From: UBA1926 sp002337215 | GTDB taxonomy: Bacteria; Planctomycetota; Phycisphaerae; Phycisphaerales; UBA1924 | Assembly: GCA_963973795.1 (NCBI GenBank) | Contig: CAXBAF010000051.1 | Coordinates: 1 to 10,959 of the forward strand | Direction of reading: 5' to 3' | DNA length: 10,959 nucleotides | Shown: positions 1-6,523 of the stretch, one piece after another | Layout: every line of letters starts with the position of its first letter | Position numbering within the stretch: position 1 is the stretch's first letter | The notes under the pieces: model-generated | The model's database searches: none | What the model was told of the DNA's origin: nothing | What the model saw: only the letters and a program-made list of their open reading frames with translations | Program-made: the position numbers and the translations under genes

Positions 1-1859
1 GAGAGCTTGGCCGGAAACTCTCGCCATCCGAGCGGCTCGAATCGATCGCAAAATCTAGTGCACGCGTGGTGCGACCCATCGTGTTCGGGATGGGCATCAT
101 CACGCTCGTCTTTGCCCCTGTGCTGACGCTTGAAGGCATCGAGGGGAAGATGTTTCGGCCGATGGCGTGGACGTTCATCTTCGCGCTCCTGGGAGCCCTG
201 CTCGTTGCGGTGTTCCTGTCACCCGTCTTGTCGTACTACTTCCTTCCGCGTCGCGCAAAACCCAAGGACGCAGTCCTGCTCCGCGGCTTGGCCGGGGCAT
301 ATGGCTGGGCCGTCGGCGGAGCGATTCGACTCCAGTGGGTGGTGATGCTGTTGGCCGTGGCCCTGCTTGGCGTCGCGGGCTATCGGAGCACGCAGATGGG
401 CGGCGAGTTCATCCCGCGGCTGAGCGAGGGCTCGATGGTTGTGAACACCATCCGGCTTGCTGGTGTCTCAATCGATGAGTCCGTCCGGTACAACACGCGG
501 ATCGAAGAAGTGCTGCTCGATGAGTTCCCAGACGAGATCGAGCACATCTGGAGCCGCATCGGGACCGCCGAGGTGGCGACCGATCCGATGGGGATCGAGC
601 TAACAGACATCTTCTTGACGCTCAAGCCGCGTGCAGAATGGACGAGAGCGGACACGCAGGCAGGGCTCGTGATCGAGATGGAGAAGACCATCTCGCAGTT
701 CCCCGGCGTCAATATGGTGTTCACGCAGCCGATCGAGATGCGCATGAACGAGATGGTTTCGGGCATCCGATCCGATATCGGGATCAAGATCTTCGGCGAC
801 GACTTCGACGAGCTGCTCCGGATCGCCGACGATGTTCAGCGTGTGCTTCTGGACATCCCAGGTGCGTCAGACATCTCGGTCGATCAGATCACGGGGCAAC
901 CGTCGCTGTCTGTTTCCGTCGACCAATCCCGCGTTGCCCGCTACGGCGTCGCAGCTAGCGAGGTGTTGGATTTCGTTGAGGCGATCGGTGGGATCCGCGT
1001 CGGCGAGATCTTCGAGGGCCAGCGTGTCTTCCCGCTTGTCGTCAGGCTGCCTTCGACATTCAGAGAGGACGTAGGAGCCGTGTCGACGGTTCGCATCCCG
1101 ACCGAGGGGGGGGTGGCGGTTCCGCTCGCGTCCCTGGCCTCAGTTGATCTCTCGGAAGGCTCGGCCACGATCAACCGCGAGTGGAGCAGAAGACTCATCC
1201 GTGTGCAGTCGAATGTCAGCGGAAGAGACCCCGCGTCGTTTGTCAGCGAAGCAAGGGCAGCCATTGATGAACGGGTCACGTTGCCCGAGGGCTATGTGCT
1301 TGAGTGGGGCGGGCAGTTCGAGAACTTGGAACGCGCCAGGACGCGCCTGATCATTGTCGTGCCCGCGGTCTTACTCATGGTGTTCTTTCTGCTGTATTTC
1401 AGCCTGAAGAACCTGCGGGATGTCTTCATCATCTACACCTGCATCCCGTTTGCTGCGGTCGGTGCGATCTTCGCGTTGTGGTGGCGAGAAATACCGTTTA
1501 GCGTCAGCGCGGCAGTCGGGTTTATCGCTCTAACGGGCATTGCCGTGCTCAACGGACAGATCCTGATCACCGCGATCCGCGACACACTCAACACTGGTCA
1601 ACAGAGTAAGGACGCGATCATTGCGGCCTCGAAGACGCGCCTCCAGCCAGTGCTAGCAACCGCAATAACGGATATTGCCGGGTTCATCCCCATGGCGATC
1701 GCAACAGGCGTCGGTAGCGAGATCCAGCGCCCCTTGGCGACGGTGGTCATTGGCGGCATGGTCACCTCGACGCTCCTCACACTATTCGTGCTGCCGGTTA
1801 TCGCATCGGTCTTCATGAAACGAAGCCCGGAGGATGCTGACTCGGATCCTGATCAGTGA
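1..1859 (+). CDS. HME-RND metal efflux pump, CzcA-like (5' partial)
   Basis: Inner-membrane proton-driven pump of a CzcCBA/CusCBA-type tripartite system, exporting metal cations from the periplasm. The frame is open from base 3 through the left edge, so the gene is cut by the window; the GTG at 66 is an internal Val codon (context SARVVRPIVFGMGI), not the start. About 618 residues are visible, aligning from roughly CusA residue 426, so the N-terminal half with the TM4 proton-relay motif is missing. Visible in order: TM segments with TLEGIEGKMF, the GGEFIPRLSEG entry into the second periplasmic domain, GTAEVATDPMG, QPIEMRMNEMVSGIRSDIGI, then the C-terminal TM bundle with GFIALTGIAVLNG and a GFIPMA segment. 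By-eye alignment to CusA places Asn (444-446), Leu (600-602) and Glu (750-752) where CusA has its three Met, so this looks CzcA-like rather than Cu/Ag-type. The stop overlaps the next start by 4 bases. Confidence 0.95.
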   Translation, partial: ELGRKLSPSERLESIAKSSARVVRPIVFGMGIITLVFAPVLTLEGIEGKMFRPMAWTFIFALLGALLVAVFLSPVLSYYFLPRRAKPKDAVLLRGLAGAYGWAVGGAIRLQWVVMLLAVALLGVAGYRSTQMGGEFIPRLSEGSMVVNTIRLAGVSIDESVRYNTRIEEVLLDEFPDEIEHIWSRIGTAEVATDPMGIELTDIFLTLKPRAEWTRADTQAGLVIEMEKTISQFPGVNMVFTQPIEMRMNEMVSGIRSDIGIKIFGDDFDELLRIADDVQRVLLDIPGASDISVDQITGQPSLSVSVDQSRVARYGVAASEVLDFVEAIGGIRVGEIFEGQRVFPLVVRLPSTFREDVGAVSTVRIPTEGGVAVPLASLASVDLSEGSATINREWSRRLIRVQSNVSGRDPASFVSEARAAIDERVTLPEGYVLEWGGQFENLERARTRLIIVVPAVLLMVFFLLYFSLKNLRDVFIIYTCIPFAAVGAIFALWWREIPFSVSAAVGFIALTGIAVLNGQILITAIRDTLNTGQQSKDAIIAASKTRLQPVLATAITDIAGFIPMAIATGVGSEIQRPLATVVIGGMVTSTLLTLFVLPVIASVFMKRSPEDADSDPDQ

Positions 1860-2452
1860 GCGGGTGCGACTGCACAAAGGAAGCTGTTGGGCTGGAGCAG
1901 CGGACGCTCGTGGCGCTGCTCACGATCAACGGCGTCATGTTTGTTGCCGAAGTGATGGTTGGATGGATCGCGGAGTCCACCGCGCTGCTGGCCGACTCGC
2001 TCGACATGCTGGCCGATGCCACTGTGTACGGCATCGCGTTGTACGCGGCGAGCCGGTCTGGTGACACACAGCGGACCGCAGCGCGAGTGAGCGGCGTACT
2101 CCAGATCGCGCTGGGTCTCGGCGTTCTGGTCGAGGTCATTCGACGGGCGGTGTTCAGCAGCGAGCCCACGAGTCATCTGATGATCGGAGCCGGGACCGTT
2201 GCTCTTGCTGCAAACCTCGTCTGTCTGCGGCTCATTGCGAAGCACCGCGACGGCGGCGCGCACATGCGTGCGTCCTGGATCTTCTCGAAGAATGATGTGA
2301 TCGCGAACACGGGTGTCATCGTTGCTGGGCTGCTCGTGATGGTACTGGGTAGCCACGTCCCTGATCTCGTGGTCGGTTCGATTGTCGTCGTGGTCGTGGT
2401 GCGTGGAGGCGTTCAGATTCTGGCGGACTCAAGCAGAGAAATGAGCGGGTGA
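1856..2452 (+). CDS. short CDF-family cation transporter (CzcD-like membrane domain)
   Basis: 198-residue inner-membrane protein resembling the transmembrane part of cation diffusion facilitators, which exchange cytoplasmic Zn/Co/Cd-type ions for protons. The GTG start sits in a GTGA overlap with the pump stop, implying translational coupling. Residues 4-6 (CDC) could be a metal-binding N-terminus. About six hydrophobic segments follow. TM2 contains ADSLDMLADA, giving D50 and D54, the DxxxD that matches YiiP D45/D49. TM5 contains FSKNDVIAN, giving D147 at the YiiP D157 position, but F143 replaces the usual His (YiiP H153). The cytoplasmic C-terminal domain of typical CDFs (about 300 residues) is absent and the protein ends after TM6 (ILADSSREMSG). 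Short CDF proteins of this type are known next to metal-resistance genes. The role of feeding metal to the adjacent periplasmic pump is inferred from context. Confidence 0.9.
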   Translation: MSGCDCTKEAVGLEQRTLVALLTINGVMFVAEVMVGWIAESTALLADSLDMLADATVYGIALYAASRSGDTQRTAARVSGVLQIALGLGVLVEVIRRAVFSSEPTSHLMIGAGTVALAANLVCLRLIAKHRDGGAHMRASWIFSKNDVIANTGVIVAGLLVMVLGSHVPDLVVGSIVVVVVVRGGVQILADSSREMSG

Positions 2453-2475
2453 AACTGATTCTGTAAGAATAGTTT
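2452..2475 (+). terminator. AT-rich hairpin just after the CDF stop
   Basis: An inverted repeat begins at the last base of the stop codon. Outer arms AAACT (2452-2456) and AGTTT (2471-2475) and inner arms ATTCT (2458-2462) and AGAAT (2466-2470) form a 10-bp stem with one bulged G (2457) and a GTA loop. It ends in TTT but no longer U-run follows, so intrinsic termination is uncertain. It could instead be an mRNA 3' stabiliser or a dyad operator. Confidence 0.4.
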
Positions 2476-2586
2476 GGGCGAGGCATGCGTTGTCCGGTCG
2501 TCGATCCGGGCTCTGAGGACGATCCTTCCCGATAAATCTGTCCGATCTCAAGCAACGCTCGACGGAAGCCGAGGTACACTACAACC

Positions 2587-3021
2587 GTGAGGCATCGTCC
2601 GATTGCCATTCTGCTCACAGCGATCATCGCGTTGCATGCGCTCGCGGGCGGTGCGGGCGGTGCGGGCGGTACGGCTGTGCTGTGCCTTGGCGGGGGGCAT
2701 GAACACGCTCCTGCGGAGTTAGAGCACTGCGAATCGGCCTGCGGCCATGACAGCTCGTGGCCGTTGCCGGTCCCCGCGGACGAGCACGAGCATGACTGCG
2801 AATGCACGGATATCGAGCTCGCAGTCATGGAACTGCTCAGTGTGCCGCGCGGCGACAACTCGGGTGATTCGGCCCCGGTTGCTGTGCCGACCAAAGCGTG
2901 GGGTCTTGTGCTCGTCGAAGCCGGTCTCGGCCAGCGCGGACCACCGCGACCGCCGCCCTGGCTTGATCCCGGCGGAGCCCATCGGCTCGCAATTGTTGCG
3001 AGCGTTCGCCTGACCATCTGA
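2587..3021 (+). CDS. small secreted His/Cys-rich protein, putative periplasmic metal binder
   Basis: 144-residue protein of unrecognised family. The chosen start is GTG at 2587, because it gives a classic signal peptide (MRHRPIAILLTAIIALHALA) and has a GAGG 12 bases upstream. The leader runs into an Ala-Gly-Gly triplicate (residues 20-28), probably near the cleavage site. The mature N-terminal half is rich in metal ligands: C33, H38, H40, H47, C48, C52, H54, H67, H69, C71 and C73, including HxxxxxxHCxxxCxH and EHEHDCEC patterns. The C-terminal half is a Pro-rich segment (PPRPPPW) followed by a short hydrophobic end (LAIVASVRLTI). It lies between the CDF gene and the efflux operon on the same strand, so a role in metal binding or sensing in the periplasm is likely but inferred. 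It might belong with CopL-like small metal-resistance proteins; that link is weak. Confidence 0.75.
   Translation: MRHRPIAILLTAIIALHALAGGAGGAGGTAVLCLGGGHEHAPAELEHCESACGHDSSWPLPVPADEHEHDCECTDIELAVMELLSVPRGDNSGDSAPVAVPTKAWGLVLVEAGLGQRGPPRPPPWLDPGGAHRLAIVASVRLTI
2644..2670 (+). repeat. three perfect tandem copies of a 9-base unit
   Basis: The unit GCGGGCGGT occurs three times without mismatch (2644-2652, 2653-2661, 2662-2670). It is in frame in the secreted His/Cys protein and encodes Ala-Gly-Gly three times at the end of its signal peptide. Gain or loss of a unit would keep the frame. Confidence 0.95.
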
Positions 3022-3105
3022 TCTTGTCTGTTCTTTCGCGCGTGCTGCGCCGGCATTGTCGGCTGCGGCTGATATCGCTTTGGACACAGACAGGATTCAA
3101 GACAC

Positions 3106-4578
3106 ATGAACAACTTGACACGCCCGCTGTGGATGCGGGCAGGATTGTCGAGGCTCGGCTCGGCCGCCACACTGTGTGCACTGGTCGGCTGCCAGTCCTA
3201 CGAACGAGCCCCGCTGAACCTTCCAGAGCATCGGTCTGCGTTCAGCTCGCGGCTCGACAATACGGAAGCCATTGAACGCTTCGCCGAACGCCTCGCCCAA
3301 CAGGACGAAGCGGTGGCCGAGCGCTTCGATCCGACCGACGGACTCACGCAGGCCGAGGGCGAAGTCCTCGCGCTTTTCTACAACGCGGATCTCCGGATCG
3401 CTCGACTCGATGCGGGCGTTGCACTCGCGACGTTCGAGACAGCCGGGCTGTGGGAAGACCCCGAGTTCGGCTTCGACGGAGCCGAGATCCTCTCACCGGC
3501 CGGGCCGTTCGAGTACGGCCTCACCCTGAGCCTGACGATCCCGGTCTCGGGACGGCTCGGTGTGGAGAAGGACCGGGCCGGGGCGGCGTACGAGGCCGAT
3601 TTGCGGCGGATTGTCGACGCCGAGTGGCGCACGCGGGCCCGAGTCAGGTCGGCATGGGCCGTTTGGTCGGCCGCATCCGAACGGCTGCGTCTGCTCCGTG
3701 AAGTCGTCGGGCAAGTCGAGCGGGTCGCGTCGATCACCGACCGCCTTGAATCTGCCGGAGAGCTGACTCGCGTGGAAGCACGCCTGCTGCGCGTCGAGCT
3801 CGTCGAGACCCGTGCCGATATCGCCCAAGCCGATCTCGATGAGACCTCAGCGAAGATCAGGCTGCTCGGGCTCCTCGGGCTTTCGCCCGACTCCTCCGTC
3901 GAGTTGGTCCCTGGTTTCAGCGGCGTACGAGATGGTGATGTTGAGATGAGCGTCGATCGGTTGATCGAGGCGAACACGCTGCTTGCGGTCCGCCGCGCCG
4001 AGTACCAAGTCGCTGAGGAATCGCTCCGACTCGAAATCCGCGAGCAGTATCCGGACATCACGCTCGGCACCGGGTTCGGAAGCGAAGACGGCGACGATCG
4101 TCTGTTGCTGGGGCTCTCGATCCCGATCCCGGTCCTCAACGCCAACCGCGCCGGTATTGCCCAGGCGAGGGCCAAGCGGGATGTCGCAAGAGTCGCGGCC
4201 GAGACCACATTCGAGCGTCTCGCCCAAGAGCTGGCGTTGGCTCAGGCGTCGTTTGATGCTGTACGAGTACAGCGTGAGGCGTTCGAACGCGACCTTGTGC
4301 CCATGCTCGATGAGCAATCGTCCGAGGTCGAACGCCTCGCCGACCTGGGCGAGGTCAACACACTGATCCTGCTCGAAACCGTGACACGGCGATTCGAGGC
4401 CAAGAGCCGACTTCTTGACCTGCGTCTTGCGGAGTTGCGTGCCACCATCGAGATCACGCGCCTGCTTGGCCCGGACGAGTCGGAACCTGCCGCGCCTGTC
4501 GGGCCCGCGACCGACGATGACACAGCATCACACACCACTGCGCGGGGCGAAGTGTCCGCGGAGGAGGCATCCCAATGA
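3106..4578 (+). CDS. outer-membrane efflux channel lipoprotein, TolC/CusC/CzcC family
   Basis: 490-residue outer-membrane factor of the tripartite pump, forming the exit duct. The start ATG at 3106 has AGGA 10 bases upstream; Met10 (3133) is a possible shorter start that keeps the leader. A lipobox LVGC at residues 26-29 makes Cys29 the lipidation site, as in CusC. The body shows the repeated OEP pattern: long heptad-rich helices (around residues 60-115, 165-225, 300-350 and 365-445) separated by short strand segments such as FEYGLTLSLTIPVSGRLG and DITLGTGFGSEDGDDRLLLG, where the second copy ends in the typical SIPIPVLNANRAGIAQA. A disordered, acidic and Thr-rich tail of about 35 residues follows the last helix. 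It is the first gene of the C-Trx-B-A cluster and its TGA overlaps the next ATG (ATGA). The family call is secure; the metal is not set by this subunit. Confidence 0.93.
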   Translation: MNNLTRPLWMRAGLSRLGSAATLCALVGCQSYERAPLNLPEHRSAFSSRLDNTEAIERFAERLAQQDEAVAERFDPTDGLTQAEGEVLALFYNADLRIARLDAGVALATFETAGLWEDPEFGFDGAEILSPAGPFEYGLTLSLTIPVSGRLGVEKDRAGAAYEADLRRIVDAEWRTRARVRSAWAVWSAASERLRLLREVVGQVERVASITDRLESAGELTRVEARLLRVELVETRADIAQADLDETSAKIRLLGLLGLSPDSSVELVPGFSGVRDGDVEMSVDRLIEANTLLAVRRAEYQVAEESLRLEIREQYPDITLGTGFGSEDGDDRLLLGLSIPIPVLNANRAGIAQARAKRDVARVAAETTFERLAQELALAQASFDAVRVQREAFERDLVPMLDEQSSEVERLADLGEVNTLILLETVTRRFEAKSRLLDLRLAELRATIEITRLLGPDESEPAAPVGPATDDDTASHTTARGEVSAEEASQ

Positions 4579-5060
4579 AGATCATGGAACGGGTGATCAC
4601 AATCACCCTCACGGTAATTCTGCCGCTGACACTGGCCGCCTGCGATGGGGCAACGGATCAACAACAGCATGCGACCACAAGCAGTCCAAGCCCAGCGAGC
4701 ACTACTCCTAGCGATAGAGAAACGACCATGACGACCACTCTTCTCGGATTCGACGGCTGCCCGCTCACGCCACTTATGAAGGAGAGGCTCGAACAGGCGA
4801 TCAGAACACTCGACCGAGACCTGGCTCTAGTGCAGATCGACCAGCAGTCTTTGGATTCATCGGACCTCCGCCGCGGATACCCAGCTCCAACGGTTCTCGT
4901 GAACGGATCCGACCTGTTCGGCATGGAGGCACCCACGACTCCTTCGATGGGCTGCCGTATGTATCAAGGACCCGATGGCGTTCCTTCGGTGAGCGATCTC
5001 GTCAGTCGCCTTCAAGAAGCACTCGCACACGACGCGGATGGCGAAGGGGGTGAGGGATGA
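4575..5060 (+). CDS. thioredoxin-like lipoprotein embedded in the efflux operon
   Basis: 161-residue predicted lipoprotein. Signal sequence with lipobox LAAC (residues 20-23, Cys23), a low-complexity Ser/Thr/Pro linker (about 24-51), then a compact thioredoxin-like domain from about residue 52. The domain begins TTTLLGFDGCPLTP, so the active-site position reads C62-P-L-T and lacks the second Cys of CXXC. PAPTVLVNGSDLFG carries the likely cis-Pro (P105), and a second conserved-looking Cys is C127 (MGCRMYQG). Similar small thioredoxin-fold proteins occur as cytosolic proteins near mercury and arsenic genes. This one is presumably anchored in the periplasm. ATGA overlaps on both sides (with the channel at 4575-4578 and the adaptor at 5057-5060) tie its synthesis to C and B. 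A metal-thiolate chaperone or redox helper is a plausible role but is inference. Confidence 0.85.
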   Translation: MKIMERVITITLTVILPLTLAACDGATDQQQHATTSSPSPASTTPSDRETTMTTTLLGFDGCPLTPLMKERLEQAIRTLDRDLALVQIDQQSLDSSDLRRGYPAPTVLVNGSDLFGMEAPTTPSMGCRMYQGPDGVPSVSDLVSRLQEALAHDADGEGGEG

Positions 5061-6520
5061 CCCGGACCTTGAGCTCTGCCCTTGTGTTCTCGATCGCCGC
5101 CGTGTTCCTTGTGTCCTGCGATCGATCAGGCTCCAACGAGCAACGAGTTGCCGAGCACGCCGACGGTGACGGGCACGACCACGCAAAGGATGAGGCACCA
5201 ACGAATCCAAATCTCGTGGCGATACCCGCCGCGGTGCGGTCGAATCTTGGCATCACGTTTATCGAGGTCGAACGCCGCCGGGTCGAGCAGACGCTCCGCG
5301 TACCCGGCCGCTTCGAGTACCTGCCGACAGCGCGCCGGGAGTACCGCACCGCAGTGCCAGGCCGTGTCGAGTTGCTTGTTGAGCAGTTTGAACGCGTCGA
5401 GGCTGGCCAGCCACTCTATCGGCTGGATTCACCGGCGTGGCGTGAAACGCAGCAGCAGCTCGCCGATGCGACCGCGCAGATCGAACGCCTCGGGGCTCGG
5501 CTGGAAACCTTCGAGCCGCTCCTCGCTGCGCACCAGCAGCACGAGGACAGCCTGCACGAGAGCGTTGCGGTCTGGGACGAGCGGGTCGAGCAATTGCAAT
5601 CGGTCCGTGAGGCCGGTGGCGGACGTGTCGACGAGCTTGCCCAAGCCCGAGCCGCACTCGCGAGCACACGCGCCGATCTTGCGAATGTCATGGAGAAGAA
5701 GGCGGAACTCTCGGCCGATCGGCAGCAAGCCATCGCCGATCTGCGGGCGTCGCGGTCACGCTTGGAGTATCTCATTGATGCGGCCTCGGCCGTCGTCTCG
5801 CGTTCGCGTGAAGAGCTCACGGCGATCCATGACACGCCGCGCGGACCCGAACCCGCGTGGGCCTCGATCACGACCATCATGGTCACCGCGACCGAAGCGG
5901 GCGTCGTCGAGATGCTCGGTCTCACCAACGGATCGTGGACCGATGAGAAGACGCCTGTGCTGACCGTTGTGCAGCCCGATCGGCTGCGCTTTCGCGCGTC
6001 CGGCCTTCAGAGTGATCTCGGCGTGCTGTGCGACGGCCTCTCGGCACGCATAGTGCCGCCAACGCCAACGACAACCGGCCGGGCGGTCCCACTGACCGAC
6101 ACGATGGAGGGCACACTCTCGCTCGGGCTCGCCGGTGATCCCAACGACCGTTCGCTGGATCTGTACGTTGTCCCTGAGGGCCTCAAGCCTTGGGCTCGCC
6201 CCGGGATCTCCGCACAGCTCGAAATCGTCACCGACGCTACGGCATCGCCCGAACTCACGATCCCCCTCGCGGCGGTCCAGCGGGATGGGCTCACACCCGT
6301 CATCTTCCGCCGCAACCCGAGCAATCCGAACGAGGCGATCCGCATGGAAGCGGATCTCGGTAAGGACGACGGCCGGTGGGTCGCGCTGCTCAGCGGCGTA
6401 CGCGACGGCGACGAGGTCGTCCTCGACGGCGCGTTCCAGCTCATGCTCGCGACGAGCGGCTCCATCCAGAAGGGCGGCCACTTCCACTCCGACGGCACCT
6501 TCCACGAAGGGAAGGACTGA
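5057..6520 (+). CDS. RND periplasmic adaptor (membrane fusion) lipoprotein, CusB/CzcB-like
   Basis: 487-residue adaptor joining the pump to the outer-membrane channel and probably passing metal to the pump. The start ATG overlaps the previous stop (ATGA) and follows a G-rich ribosome-binding site. Lipobox LVSC at residues 18-21 (Cys21). A His cluster, HADGDGHDHAKDE (H34, H40, H42), follows. Barrel-sandwich half 1 is near residues 95-127 (YRTAVPGRVELLVEQFERVE, then GQPLYRLDSP). A long coiled coil spans about 128-258, rich in Gln, Glu, Arg and Ala. Barrel-sandwich half 2 is near 270-306 (VTATEAGVVEMLGLTNG), then a beta-barrel and a membrane-proximal domain (IPLAAVQRDG through GVRDGDEVVLDGAF). 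The end is again His-rich: GGHFHSDGTFHEGKD (H475, H477, H483). The methionine ligands known from the CusB N-terminus are not seen; His takes their place. It is directly upstream of the pump, 3 bases away. Confidence 0.93.
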   Translation: MTRTLSSALVFSIAAVFLVSCDRSGSNEQRVAEHADGDGHDHAKDEAPTNPNLVAIPAAVRSNLGITFIEVERRRVEQTLRVPGRFEYLPTARREYRTAVPGRVELLVEQFERVEAGQPLYRLDSPAWRETQQQLADATAQIERLGARLETFEPLLAAHQQHEDSLHESVAVWDERVEQLQSVREAGGGRVDELAQARAALASTRADLANVMEKKAELSADRQQAIADLRASRSRLEYLIDAASAVVSRSREELTAIHDTPRGPEPAWASITTIMVTATEAGVVEMLGLTNGSWTDEKTPVLTVVQPDRLRFRASGLQSDLGVLCDGLSARIVPPTPTTTGRAVPLTDTMEGTLSLGLAGDPNDRSLDLYVVPEGLKPWARPGISAQLEIVTDATASPELTIPLAAVQRDGLTPVIFRRNPSNPNEAIRMEADLGKDDGRWVALLSGVRDGDEVVLDGAFQLMLATSGSIQKGGHFHSDGTFHEGKD

Positions 6521-6523
6521 GCC

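Noticed and set aside
66..1859. Gene start at GTG 66 for the first pump
   Set aside because: The frame is open back to base 3 and the upstream codons (ending KSSARVVRPIVFG) continue the RND sequence. GTG 66 is an internal Val.
2476..2586. Promoter for the 2587 gene (GATAAAT near 2531)
   Set aside because: A -10-like stretch is present but no acceptable -35 lies at the right distance.
3022..3105. Promoter or terminator before the channel gene
   Set aside because: Only 4-bp stems and poorly spaced hexamers are visible; nothing beyond the AGGA ribosome-binding site can be supported.
2316..3170. 284-residue open frame on the minus strand
   Set aside because: Overlaps three + strand genes, reads as low-complexity Ser/Pro/Arg without motifs, and opposes the clear signal peptide and His/Cys pattern on the + strand.
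3378..4208. 276-residue minus-strand frame, Ser/Arg rich
   Set aside because: Shadow of the channel gene; the repetitive Ser-Arg pattern comes from reading GC-rich codons on the opposite strand.
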